From positions 188,564 through 252,563 of the forward strand of contig NZ_BMTF01000005.1 in assembly GCF_014649535.1 (NCBI RefSeq): a DNA stretch of 64,000 nt, read 5' to 3'. This stretch comes from Streptomyces gelaticus (GTDB taxonomy: Bacteria > Actinomycetota > Actinomycetes > Streptomycetales > Streptomycetaceae). A program made the position numbers and the translations under genes. Under the pieces are notes generated by a model. That model made no database searches. It worked only from the letters and a program-made list of their open reading frames with translations, and was not told where the DNA came from. This document shows, piece by piece, positions 9,101-17,037 of this stretch; the stretch's first letter is position 1, and the number at the start of each line of letters is the position of its first letter.

Positions 9101-11142
9101 GTGGCGCGGGCCCGGTTGACCCCGCCGAGGACCTCGGCGATCCGCTCCAGGATCGAGGTGCGGACCGTGGTGTCGCCGATGTCGAGACCGGCGACGACGT
9201 CCGTGACGGTGCTCAGGCCCTTTGTCATCCCGCTCAGCCGCTCGCCGAGTGCCGCCGCGTCCGCGACGGTGGCGAGCGCGGACGCCTCGGCGGTGAGGCG
9301 GGCGATGTCCTCGTGGTAGCCGGTGAAGGCGTCGTCCCGGGCGAGGAAGGCGACGGCGCGCTGTGCGGCCGATTCGAGGTCGGCGGCCGTCGCGGCAAAG
9401 AGTTCGGCGATCCGCTCGGTGTCCGCGTACCGCATCTCGGCGAGGGTCGCCAAGTGGCCGTGGGCGTTGCGCAGTTCGGTGAGCTGGTCCACCCAGGCGG
9501 CGGCGGAGCGGGGGGCCTCGCCGCGGATGCGGCGGACGAGTGCGGTGATCCGGTCGGCCGCCCCGTCGAGTGCCTCGGCGGCCTGCCGGGTCAGCTCCCG
9601 TACCGTCTCGAACTCGGTCAGGACCTGCTGGGCGGTGGCCTTCAGCTCCGCCAACGGGTCGGCGAGCGCACCGAGTTCGGCGTCGGTGAGCCAGTGGTAG
9701 CGGTCGGTGGCGCGGGTGCAGTCCGTGACCAGTTGCGCGTACCCGGCGGCGGTCGGGGTGGTCTCGGCGGCGCTGTGTGCCAGCGCCAGGCAGTCGGAGA
9801 TCCCGCGCACCAGATCGGCGTTGCCGACCCGGGCCAGCGGACCCGTCCCGGCGGGGCGGGAGGCGGCGTAGGTGTCGGAGACGTACGGGGTCCGCCAGCG
9901 CTGCAAGGGGTGGACGCGGGCCGGTTCGTCGCCGGTGGCGGTGGTGCGCAGCAGGACGAGGGTGCCGTCGTCGAGCAGGGCGTGGCCGCGGCCCAGGAGC
10001 GGGGTGGCGACCTCCTGCCGGATCAGGTTGTACGGCAGGAGCAGTTCGCGGCCGTCGTCGGGGGAGCGGAAGACGTACAGAACGTCCTCGCCGTTCGGGG
10101 AGCGGACGGCGCCCTCGAAGACCGGGTCGGTGAGCGGCTCCGCGACGTCAAAGGTCTTCGCGGTGCCGGTGGTGAGGTAGTAGCCGCCGGGGAAGATGAT
10201 CCCCTGGTCCTCGGGGAGCCGGTGGCAGGCCGGGCCGATGCCGTCCAGGCGCAGCACGGTGCCGAGCAGCGAGTTGAAGACCAGGTACCGCCAGGACTCC
10301 TCGTTGTACGGGCGGACGCGGAGCAGGACCAGCGGCCCGATCGTGGCGTGCTCGACCTCCGCGTCGGCGAGCGACTGGAGGGGTTCGGCGACCGGCTCCT
10401 CGTAGATCCCGTCGGGGGAGTCGGTGTCGTCGGCCGTCTTGACGGTGAGGGTGCCGCCGAGCGTGTCGACGAAGAGCACGGCGGCATCCGGGCCCTCGCC
10501 GCCCACCGCGATGTGCGGGTGCCGGCCGAGGACGTGCGACTCGCGCCCGGCGGCGGTCCAGGAGAAGTCGTGCGAGGGCGGGAAGACGTGGTCGCGGTCG
10601 CCGCGCGCGTCGAGGAACGCGCCCGGCGAACCGTCCGCGGCCAGTGCCCAGCGCAGCACCCGGACGCCGTCCGCGCTCTCGCCGGTGCGGAAGACGGCGA
10701 GCAGCTTTCCGTCCACCCGGCGCAGCCGCAGCAGCCGGGCGTCGCGGTAGTAGCGGTGCAGGGCCGTGAACTCGCGCACGAAGCCCTCGTCGGCCAGCAG
10801 CCCGTCCGCTGCCGGGGAGCCCAACTCCGGCCCGTACAGCGCGAGTACGTCCGGGACCTCGGCCGCCTCCGCCGCCCCCGGGCCCCGCTCGAAGCCGAAC
10901 AGCAGCTGCCCGCCGACGGCCGTCAGATCGCGCGGCACGGCCGCGTGCCCGGTGCGGATCTGCTCGGTGCCGGTGAGCCGGAGCCCGGTCGAGCCGAACT
11001 CCTCGGTGCGCCGCGCGTTGAGCTCCTCGGCGCGGCGTGCCAGCTCGGCGGCCCGGTCGCCGAGCCGGCGGCGCAGCACGTCGTACGTTCCCGCGTCCAC
11101 GGTGCCGCCGGTGGGCGTCGCGGTCGTGGTGTCGGTGTCCAT
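6184..11142 (-). CDS. Giant AAA+ ATPase, DNA repair ATPase / DUF3686 type
   Basis: At 1652 residues this is the largest protein in the window. The N-terminal ~500 residues look beta-rich and repetitive, as in the DUF3686 domain of proteins annotated as DNA repair ATPase. The middle (about 500-900) is strongly helical, probably coiled coil. The C-terminal third holds a MoxR-like AAA+ module with Walker A SPPGYGKTTL (near residue 1270), Walker B LLYLDDIQ (near 1337) and a sensor-1 region CMAGNPYTESG. The name DNA repair rests only on old annotation. Linkage to flotillin and OB-fold membrane genes suggests a membrane-associated remodelling ATPase (inference). A GGGAG ribosome site precedes the ATG. 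Confidence 0.85.
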   Translation of the reverse strand: MDTDTTTATPTGGTVDAGTYDVLRRRLGDRAAELARRAEELNARRTEEFGSTGLRLTGTEQIRTGHAAVPRDLTAVGGQLLFGFERGPGAAEAAEVPDVLALYGPELGSPAADGLLADEGFVREFTALHRYYRDARLLRLRRVDGKLLAVFRTGESADGVRVLRWALAADGSPGAFLDARGDRDHVFPPSHDFSWTAAGRESHVLGRHPHIAVGGEGPDAAVLFVDTLGGTLTVKTADDTDSPDGIYEEPVAEPLQSLADAEVEHATIGPLVLLRVRPYNEESWRYLVFNSLLGTVLRLDGIGPACHRLPEDQGIIFPGGYYLTTGTAKTFDVAEPLTDPVFEGAVRSPNGEDVLYVFRSPDDGRELLLPYNLIRQEVATPLLGRGHALLDDGTLVLLRTTATGDEPARVHPLQRWRTPYVSDTYAASRPAGTGPLARVGNADLVRGISDCLALAHSAAETTPTAAGYAQLVTDCTRATDRYHWLTDAELGALADPLAELKATAQQVLTEFETVRELTRQAAEALDGAADRITALVRRIRGEAPRSAAAWVDQLTELRNAHGHLATLAEMRYADTERIAELFAATAADLESAAQRAVAFLARDDAFTGYHEDIARLTAEASALATVADAAALGERLSGMTKGLSTVTDVVAGLDIGDTTVRTSILERIAEVLGGVNRARATLEARRRELLDHEGRAEFAAEFALLGQAVTGAIAASDTPDACDEQLARLLLQLENLESRFAEFDDFLAELAERRTEVYEAFSSRKQTLQDARARRAERLADSAARVMETVSRRLSALPDLDAVHTYFASDPMVAKIRRTAEELRGLGDPVRAEELDGQLLATRQEAGRALRDRGELYADGGATIRLGRHRFAVNTQPFDLTLVPHGDRPAFAVTGTDYRAPVTDPEFEATRPYWEQSLPSESPRVYRGEHLAARLLDERGADTLTALEPAELAALVRESAAAAYDEGYQRGVHDEDATAILTALLRLHSGAGLLRCPPAVRAAAQLFWAYGTDEARRTSWTRRALSLARARETFGLAPAVEALQEEWAAVTPGDEPAAVAAYLFEELTSGPAGFVTSAAVRTFLDKFRRTTGTSAYDEDLAALGDDLPARRQLVEGWLAAYATASGTGTDAGDLAEAVAVELCPDPVLDRYDCEAPLTARVDGLLGTHPRIDRGTLTVRLDELLARTAEFRAVTVPGFRAYQRRRTALVNAERARLRLDDHRPRVMSAFVRNRLLDEVYLPLIGDSLAKQLGTADTDRRTDSQGLLLLVSPPGYGKTTLMEYVADRLGLVLVKVSGPNLGHDVTSLDPAQARTATARQEIEKINFALESGNNTLLYLDDIQHTSPELLQKFIPLCDATRRIEGVRDGEPRSHDLRGKRFAVCMAGNPYTESGERFRIPDMLANRADVWNLGEVLSGREDVFALSFVENALTANPVLAPLAGRSREDLVRFVRLASGAAPAPGADRLDHPYTPAEVDRIVAVLRHLLTARDTVLAVNAAYIASAAQTDATRTEPPFRLQGSYRNMNKIAERIVPVMNDAELSAVVDDHYAGEAQTLTAGAESNLLKLAALRGRLTPEQSARWSAITASYVRTQALGGPDGDPMTRAVAALGLLADRIAAVESAIVRVADPRNVLTHPQARHAAPPPAGPAEDH

Positions 11143-11200
11143 ACGTACGGATCTCCCTGCGAGGTGTTACGGGGCGGGTGGTGCGGACGGGGCGGCCGGC

Positions 11201-13357
11201 TCAGCCCTGCGCGACCGGCTCCGACCCGTTGCGCGACACGGGCACGGCGGAGGCGTCCGCCGTCTCCGGCACCGCGGAGGCGTCCGGCCCGGTCAGTACG
11301 GAGACCGGATGGTCCGCGAGCCCCAGCTCCTTCGCGGCGGCCAGCAGCTGCTGGATCTGCCCCGACGAGACCCCGGCTCCCGGCGTCTTCATCATCCGCA
11401 TCAGCAGTGCGGACACCGTCAGGTTCTGCACATCGCCCGTGGACACCGAGCCGAGCACCCGGGTCAGGTCGTCCGTGAACGACGACGTGCCGTTCAGCCA
11501 CGGACCCGCGAGGGTCTTCGCGGTGTCCGAGTTCGTCATGAAGCCGTCGAAGCTCTTGCCCATCGAGATGGCCGAGACCAGCCGGTCGAAGAAGACCGAC
11601 TCCCCGCCGACGATGTCGATGTCGGCGTTCTCCAGGCCCGTGGCCAGCACCGTCGCCTGTGCCTCGGCCACCTGCCGCTGCACATCGAGGCCGGCCAGCC
11701 GGATCTCCTTCTCCGCGGCGAGCCGCAGCCGGTACTCCTCGTGCCCGCGCGAGGCGTCGTCCAGCGCCGCCATCGCGGCCGCCTTCTCGGTCAGGCCCGC
11801 CGCCTCGGCCTTCAGCTTCTCGCCGATCATCGCCGCGTCGGCCGTCGCCTGGGCCTGTGTGCCCTCGGCCGTGGCGAGCGCCTTGAGCCTGGCGCCCTCC
11901 GCCTCGGCCCTGAGCCGGGCGGACGCGGCCTCGGCCTCGGCGAGACCGGCCTTCTCGATGACATCGGCCTCTGCCTCACGTACCTGGATCTGGGCGAGTC
12001 CGGGCGCCGCGGACTCCGCCTGGATGCCCTCGGCCAGCCGCAGCTTCGCCTGGGCGTCCAGATCCGCGGTCTTCAGCCGGGCCTCGGCGAGCGTCAGCTG
12101 CTCGGCGGCCAGGTGGGTGGCGGCCGCCTCCGCCGCCTCGGCGGCCTTGATGTCCTTGACCAGCTTCTCCTGGGCCTCCGCCTCGGCGGCGATGATGACC
12201 GACCTGCGGGTGCGCTCCGACTCCTCGACGGCCCGCAGCGTCTTGATGGACTCCTCCTGCTCGGCGACCGTGCGGTCCACCGCGATCCGCTCCCGGATCA
12301 CATCGGCGACCTCGCGGCGCTCGGCCTCGACCTCCTTGGTCGCGGCGATCCGGTTCAGCTCGGTCTGCCGCTCGCGCCCGATGACCTCGATCAGCCGGTC
12401 CTTCTCGATGCGCTCGTTCTCCACCGCGATGACGCGCTCACGGTTCTTCTGCGCGACGGCGATCTCCCGGGCCTGGTTCTCGCGCTGGATGCCGAGCTGC
12501 TCCTCGGTACGGATGAACGCGGCCTGGGCGCCGAGCCGTTCCTCCTCCTGGACCTTGGCGGTGGCGGCCTCCTCGCGGGCCCGCAGCGTCTCGACCTCAC
12601 GGCGCTGTTTGATCTCGGCCTCGGCCTGCCGGCGCTCCAGCTCCAGGATGGTCTCGCGGGCGTCGACGTCCTGCCGGGTGATCTCCTTCTGCTCGGAGCG
12701 CTGGAACTCGTTGGTGCGCACGTGCTCGATCGCCGTCAGCTCGGTGATCTTGCGGATGCCCTGTGCGTCGAGGATGTTGGCGCCGTCGAGCTGCGTCATC
12801 GGTGTCTGTTCGAGGAAGTCGATCGCGGCGTCGTCGAGGTGGTAGCCGTTCAGGTCCGTGCCGATGACCCGGATGATCCGGTCCCGGAACTCCTCGCGCT
12901 TGGTGTAGAGATCGACGAAGTCCAGCTGCTTGCCGACCGTCTTGAGCGCCTCGGCGAACTTCGCGCCGAAGAACTCCTGGATCGCCACCTTGTCGCTGGC
13001 CCGCTCCGTACCGATGGACTGGGCGACCTTGATGACGTCCTCGACGGTCTTGTTGACCCGCACGAAGAAGTTGATGTGGATGTCGGCGCGGATGTTGTCC
13101 TGGCAGATCAGGCCCTCGCGCCCGGTGCGGCGGATCTCGATGGTCTTCACCGAGATGTCCATGGTCTCGGCCTTGTGCAGCACCGGCAGGACGACGGCCC
13201 CGGTGAAGGTGACGTCGACCTTCTTGGTCTTGGAGATGATCAGCGCCTTGCCCTGCTCGACCTTGCGGAAGAGCCGGCTGACCACGAGGAGCAGGGCGAC
13301 GGCGATGAGCAGGACAACGGCTACGAGCACACCGAAGCCCAGGGTGATGGCATCCAT
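11201..13357 (-). CDS. YqiK-like flotillin (SPFH/Band 7 protein)
   Basis: Membrane scaffold protein of 718 residues. One N-terminal transmembrane helix (residues 5-28) is followed by the SPFH/Band 7 domain (about 30-220). A long Ala/Glu-rich coiled coil (about 230-590, full of EAEAEARR-type heptads) comes next, then a C-terminal oligomerisation region ending in a low-complexity tail. This is the E. coli YqiK/eukaryotic flotillin architecture; such proteins assemble cages or microdomains on the membrane. The gene lies between an OB-fold membrane protein, its usual partner, and the giant ATPase, 58 bases upstream of the latter. An AAGGA ribosome site precedes the ATG. Confidence 0.92.
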   Translation of the reverse strand: MDAITLGFGVLVAVVLLIAVALLLVVSRLFRKVEQGKALIISKTKKVDVTFTGAVVLPVLHKAETMDISVKTIEIRRTGREGLICQDNIRADIHINFFVRVNKTVEDVIKVAQSIGTERASDKVAIQEFFGAKFAEALKTVGKQLDFVDLYTKREEFRDRIIRVIGTDLNGYHLDDAAIDFLEQTPMTQLDGANILDAQGIRKITELTAIEHVRTNEFQRSEQKEITRQDVDARETILELERRQAEAEIKQRREVETLRAREEAATAKVQEEERLGAQAAFIRTEEQLGIQRENQAREIAVAQKNRERVIAVENERIEKDRLIEVIGRERQTELNRIAATKEVEAERREVADVIRERIAVDRTVAEQEESIKTLRAVEESERTRRSVIIAAEAEAQEKLVKDIKAAEAAEAAATHLAAEQLTLAEARLKTADLDAQAKLRLAEGIQAESAAPGLAQIQVREAEADVIEKAGLAEAEAASARLRAEAEGARLKALATAEGTQAQATADAAMIGEKLKAEAAGLTEKAAAMAALDDASRGHEEYRLRLAAEKEIRLAGLDVQRQVAEAQATVLATGLENADIDIVGGESVFFDRLVSAISMGKSFDGFMTNSDTAKTLAGPWLNGTSSFTDDLTRVLGSVSTGDVQNLTVSALLMRMMKTPGAGVSSGQIQQLLAAAKELGLADHPVSVLTGPDASAVPETADASAVPVSRNGSEPVAQG

Positions 13358-13492
13358 GACAGTCCTTGCGGCTGGTGAGGAAGGTGGTGAAGGGAAGGGG
13401 ACGCGGGCGCGGCGGATCCGGCAGCGGCCGGACGGTACGGCCGGCCGTTCGAGGCCGTCCGTGGGGCCGGTCGCTCGGAGCGGTCCGGGCGG

Positions 13493-14170
13493 TCAGCCGG
13501 TGCGGCGTGGGGTGCGGCGCGCGGCCGTGCGCGGCGCCGTGCGTGGTCGGGGTGTGGGCGGGCCGGGGTCCAGCGCCTTGTCGTAGGGCGAGACCCAGAA
13601 GAACTCGCCCTCGTCGTCGTACGCGTAGAGAAGTCCCGCACTGCCCGCGGCCAGGGCCGTGCCGTCCGCCGGGGCGAGCAGCCTGACCTGGACGATCGCG
13701 GTGGAGCCGTCGTCCGCGGTGACCTCGGCCTGGCCGAAGTCGGAGCTGACGGAACCGGTACGGATCGTGCAGACCCGGCCCAGGAAGTCCTGCCGCGACG
13801 GAGGAGGCTCGTCCGGGAAGCGCCGGCGCAAGCAGCGCACCAGCACCCGCAGCACGGCCCGGCCGAGCAGCAGCGCCCCGGCGAGCACGGCGCAGGCGAG
13901 CGCGGCCCGGGTGAGGCCGGTGACATCGGCGCGGTGCAGCAGGACCGTACCGGTGAGGCTCGCGAACCAGCCGACGACGACCATCACGGACACCGAGACG
14001 GTGACCGGCACCCCGCCGATCCCGGCCAGGTCGGTGTCGAGGTCGCCGTCGAAGGAGTGGTGGTCAGCCGCACCGGCCAGCACCAGGAGCCAGAAGAAGA
14101 CGACGACGGCCAGAGCGGCGCCGAACAGAACGGCGGGAAAGGCGGTCGCTGCGCCCAGGAACTCCTGCAT
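13493..14170 (-). CDS. YqiJ/NfeD-like membrane protein with OB fold
   Basis: 225 residues. A first hydrophobic helix spans about 10-33, further membrane helices lie near 55-75 and 88-110, and a soluble beta-rich domain (about 125-200, from RQDFLGRVCTIRTG) fits the OB fold of NfeD/YqiJ proteins. A basic Pro/Arg tail ends the protein. NfeD-type proteins are obligate partners of flotillins and probably dock on the SPFH scaffold. It is the first gene of the leftward operon, 135 bases ahead of the flotillin gene, and its promoter lies in the region shared with the divergent PucR gene. Confidence 0.8.
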   Translation of the reverse strand: MQEFLGAATAFPAVLFGAALAVVVFFWLLVLAGAADHHSFDGDLDTDLAGIGGVPVTVSVSVMVVVGWFASLTGTVLLHRADVTGLTRAALACAVLAGALLLGRAVLRVLVRCLRRRFPDEPPPSRQDFLGRVCTIRTGSVSSDFGQAEVTADDGSTAIVQVRLLAPADGTALAAGSAGLLYAYDDEGEFFWVSPYDKALDPGPPTPRPRTAPRTAARRTPRRTG

Positions 14171-14327
14171 CCGTCCACCCCCTTGTCATGCCGGGGGCAG
14201 CCGGTGGTGACCCAGGTGCCGCGACACCGCCTGAAACGGCGCCGCAGCAGCCGGGTCGTCCCCCGTGTCCCCCGTGTTTCCCCCGTTTGGTGCTGACCGG
14301 ATCGTGTCATTCGGGAACGTCGCACCG

Positions 14328-14351
14328 CACTGCCGGAATCCGGCAATCTTT
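14328..14351. promoter_or_regulatory. Palindrome upstream of flotillin operon 1 and the PucR gene
   Basis: TGCCGGAATCCGGCA (14331-14345) is a perfect 7-bp inverted repeat around one base, followed by a TCTTT block. It sits in the 265-base divergent spacer between the YqiJ-like gene and the PucR gene. Nearly the same 24 bases (21 identical) recur at 28754-28777, upstream of the second flotillin operon. This makes it a good candidate operator, possibly for the PucR protein. Confidence 0.65.
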
Positions 14352-14435
14352 GCTCTTCCTTGATGCCGGGCACCGGCACCGGCCGGTATGCGTTGGGTGA
14401 GTGTCAAAGTCGCGTCAGGACTTGAGGAGAAACGC

Positions 14436-15506
14436 GTGGCGGAGCCGGAGATACCCGATGAGCTTCTGGCGGGATATGCCTGCATCCTGACGGATGTGGC
14501 CGCCACCGGCCGCCGGCTCACCCGGGACGAGCTGGAGGAGCGCCGCAGGCTGGGCCGCGAGGCCGCCGAGACCGGATTCCAGCTGCGCGCCCTGGTCGTC
14601 CGTCATCTCGCGGCGGCCCGCGCCGACTGGCCGGTCGTCACCTCCGCCGACGGTGCGGCCACCGATTCGGTGCTGGCCGCGGTCGAGCAGGCCATCGACG
14701 CCTTCGGGGAGGGCTTCGAGCGGGCCCAGCGGATGACCGTGCGTCGCGAGGAGGCGGCGCGCCGTGAGTTCATCGACGACCTGCTCTACGGGCGCAGTGA
14801 TCTGGGTCGGCTCGCCGAACGGGCCACCCGCTTCGGGCTGCGGCTCTCCCGCGCCCATGCGGTGGCGGTGGCGACGGGACCGGAGGCGTACACGGAGACG
14901 GACTCCGTGCCGCGTACGGTCGAGGCGGCGCTGCTGGCCCGCTTCAGCGGCCGGAAGATCCTACTGACGACGAAGGACGGGCGGCTGGTCTGCATCGCCC
15001 CCGGCAGCCAGCCCGATGTGCTGCGGTACTTCGCCAAGCAGGCGCACGCGGCGACGGACGGCGGCCGGGTCGCGGTGGGCCGCCCGCACTACGGGCCCGG
15101 CGGCGTGGTCCACTCCTACGACGAGGCGCTGGACGCGCTGGATCTGGCGGAGCGGATGGATCTGGACGATCCGGTGCTGTACGCCGCGGATCTGCTGGTC
15201 TATCCGGTGCTGACCCGCGACCGGCAGGCGATGGCCGATCTGGTGCGCAGTCAGCTGGGCCCGCTCCGGAAGGCCCGCGGCGGTGCCGAGCCGCTGCTGA
15301 AGACGCTCAGCGTCTACTTCGACGCGGGCTGTGTGGCCGCCGAGACGGCCCGCCGACTGTCGCTGAGCGTGCGGGCGCTGACCTACCGGCTGGAGCGGAT
15401 CCACCAGCTGACCGGTTCCGACCCGTCGGACCCGATGCACCGGTACACCCTGCAGACGGCGGTCATCGGCGCCCGGCTGCTGGACTGGCCCGACAAGGAG
15501 CTGTGA
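14436..15506 (+). CDS. PucR/CdaR-family transcriptional regulator
   Basis: 356 residues. An N-terminal helical sensor-like region comes first, then a GGDEF-like CdaR middle domain, and a C-terminal PucR-type helix-turn-helix (LKTLSVYFDAGCVAAETARR, then LSVRALTYRLERI) near residues 300-345. The GTG at 14436 is chosen because GAGGAG lies six bases upstream; an in-frame ATG at 14388 lacks one. The gene is divergent from the flotillin/ATPase operon with a palindrome between, so it is the natural candidate regulator of that operon and of itself (inference). PucR proteins often sense metabolites; the effector here is unknown. Confidence 0.88.
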   Translation: MAEPEIPDELLAGYACILTDVAATGRRLTRDELEERRRLGREAAETGFQLRALVVRHLAAARADWPVVTSADGAATDSVLAAVEQAIDAFGEGFERAQRMTVRREEAARREFIDDLLYGRSDLGRLAERATRFGLRLSRAHAVAVATGPEAYTETDSVPRTVEAALLARFSGRKILLTTKDGRLVCIAPGSQPDVLRYFAKQAHAATDGGRVAVGRPHYGPGGVVHSYDEALDALDLAERMDLDDPVLYAADLLVYPVLTRDRQAMADLVRSQLGPLRKARGGAEPLLKTLSVYFDAGCVAAETARRLSLSVRALTYRLERIHQLTGSDPSDPMHRYTLQTAVIGARLLDWPDKEL

Positions 15507-15508
15507 CG

Positions 15509-15715
15509 GGACGGGTGTTGCGGGACCTCGCGTCCGGGGGCGGGTGTGCGGGCCTCGCGTCCGTCGGCGGGTGCTGCGGGACCTCGCGTCTGTGGGCGGG
15601 TTTGCAGGACCCCGCGTCCGTCGGCGGGTGCCGCAGGGCCCCGCGTCCGTCGGCGGGCTTGCAGGCCTCGCGTCCGCGGGCGGGTTTGCAGGACCCCGCG
15701 TCCGTCGGCGGTCGC
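15509..15715. repeat. Degenerate GC-rich tandem repeat, 27-29 bp units
   Basis: About seven imperfect head-to-tail units of the form GCGTCCGTCGGCGGGTNNTGC then a GGACCCC/GGGCCTC variant, between the convergent PucR and TerB genes. Unit length varies from 27 to 29, and there is neither a spacer pattern nor a single frame that reads well as protein. Minisatellite-like; function unknown. The rest of the spacer (15716-15889) holds nothing recognisable. Confidence 0.75.
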
Positions 15716-15889
15716 CGTGGGCGCGGGGGCCGAATTGGAGTGGCCGGGGACGCGCAGGGGGGAGTCGCGCATCCCCGGCCTGCCGGGCGCCGACCGGTGG
15801 TCGGCCGGTCCGCGCTTCTTCCGGCGGTTCGGGGCCGGACCGGGCAGCCGGTCCGGGGCAGGGCGGGAGACCCTGGGGTCTTTCAGGCC

Positions 15890-16345
15890 CTACAGGTCGA
15901 ACTCGTGCGGCGGGAGGTCGAGGGCGAAGCACGCCTCGCGCACGACGGCCTGCTCCGACTTGTCGAAGTCGCCGTCGGCGCCGCCGATGACGATGCCGAT
16001 CTGGATGACGGCACGCGCCTCGGCCGGCTTCTTCTTCGCCTTGCCGATCTCCTGGAGCACGCTGACCTTGCCGAAGGCGAAGTCGGCCGTGAGCTTGTTC
16101 ACGTAGTCGTTGAAGCGGCGCTGCAGATCGTCCGCCGGGAAGTTCTGCAGGACTTCGTTGGTGGCGATCAGCGAGGCCACGCGCTGGCGCTCGGACGGGT
16201 CGATGGAACCGTCGGCCGCGGCGACGAGGGCGCACATGGCCATGCTCGCGTCGCGGAACGCCCCGCTCTTCAGGTCGTTCTTCTTCGCTTCCAGCTGCGA
16301 CTGCATCGACGAGGCGGATTCCTTGATCCGATCCCACAGTGCCAT
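15890..16345 (-). CDS. TerB-family tellurite-resistance-like protein
   Basis: 151 residues, all helical, matching the TerB fold throughout. The acidic metal-binding loops appear as AAADGSIDPSE (about 43-52) and GGADGDFDKSE (about 121-131). TerB proteins are cytoplasmic, metal-binding, and part of Ter stress/membrane-surveillance networks rather than transporters. The ATG at 16345 has GGAG six bases upstream and matches the family start MALWDRIK; the longer upstream open frame is spurious. The gene is divergent from a BlaI-type regulator, with a BlaI-like operator in the spacer, so co-regulation is possible. No other ter gene lies beside it. Confidence 0.92.
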   Translation of the reverse strand: MALWDRIKESASSMQSQLEAKKNDLKSGAFRDASMAMCALVAAADGSIDPSERQRVASLIATNEVLQNFPADDLQRRFNDYVNKLTADFAFGKVSVLQEIGKAKKKPAEARAVIQIGIVIGGADGDFDKSEQAVVREACFALDLPPHEFDL

Positions 16346-16394
16346 GTCGTCTCCATATGTTGCGTTGCGGTGCGTTGCCGGATTGAGGTCCAAC

Positions 16395-16410
16395 TCTACA
16401 GACGTGTAGA
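16395..16410. promoter_or_regulatory. BlaI/CopY-type operator
   Basis: TCTACAGACGTGTAGA is a perfect inverted repeat with the TACA..TGTA core typical of BlaI/MecI/CopY operators. It lies between the divergent TerB and BlaI-like genes, where binding could control both. Confidence 0.75.
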
Positions 16411-16508
16411 AGTTAACAGCAGGGGCGCCCGCTGTGTCCCGGAAACGTCGGTCAGTAAGATGCTGCGACGCCGCGGCCGACGCGGCATCGCAGAAGGGCG
16501 GACCCCCG

Positions 16509-17030
16509 ATGGACTCGGCCAGGCCCGGCCGCCACCCGGACAACGAACGACCGCGCGGCACAGTGCCCGCCGACGCGGACCCGCTCTCCGGAGCGGAAGG
16601 CGGTGGCGACGCCGCACCTCCCGGAAGCGGGCGGCTGCGCAGGCGCGGGCAGGGCGAACTGGAGGCCCAGGTGCTCGCCGTACTGCGCTCGGCGAACGGC
16701 CCCGCGACGGCCGGCTGGGTCCAGGAACACCTCGAAGGTGACCTCGCGTACACCACCGTCATCACGATCCTCTCCCGCCTCTACGCGAAGAAGGCCGTGA
16801 CCCGATCCCGCGAGGGCCGCTCCTACACCTGGACCTCCGCCTCCGACGAGGCCGGTCTCGCGGCCCTGCGGATGCGCCGGGTGCTGGACGGCGAACGGGA
16901 CCGGGACGCCGTGCTCGCCCGCTTCATCTCGGCCCTCTCCCCGGGTGACGAGGAGCGGCTGCGCGTCCTGCTGGCGCGGGCGGACGCCCCGGACGATCCG
17001 GGCAACCTCCGTGACACGGAAGGCCTGTAG
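16509..17030 (+). CDS. BlaI/MecI/CopY-family transcriptional repressor
   Basis: 173 residues from the ATG at 16509. A disordered acidic/Gly-rich N-terminus of about 45 residues precedes a winged helix (QVLAVLRSANGPATAGWVQE, then YTTVITILSRLYAKKAV) and a helical dimerisation tail. Proteins of this family bind TACA/TGTA palindromes and are released when their partner M56 peptidase triggers cleavage. The partner gene starts seven bases after the stop codon, so the two form an operon. The long N-terminal extension is unusual; a later start near the winged helix cannot be excluded. Confidence 0.88.
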   Translation: MDSARPGRHPDNERPRGTVPADADPLSGAEGGGDAAPPGSGRLRRRGQGELEAQVLAVLRSANGPATAGWVQEHLEGDLAYTTVITILSRLYAKKAVTRSREGRSYTWTSASDEAGLAALRMRRVLDGERDRDAVLARFISALSPGDEERLRVLLARADAPDDPGNLRDTEGL

Positions 17031-17037
17031 CCCGCCG

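Noticed and set aside
8353-11478. Very long open frame opposite the giant ATPase
   Set aside because: Composition is Gly/Arg/Val-rich without family motifs; it is the usual GC shadow of the real gene on the other strand.
15509-15715. Repeat array as a CRISPR
   Set aside because: Units are contiguous and vary in length with no unique spacers, and no cas gene is near.
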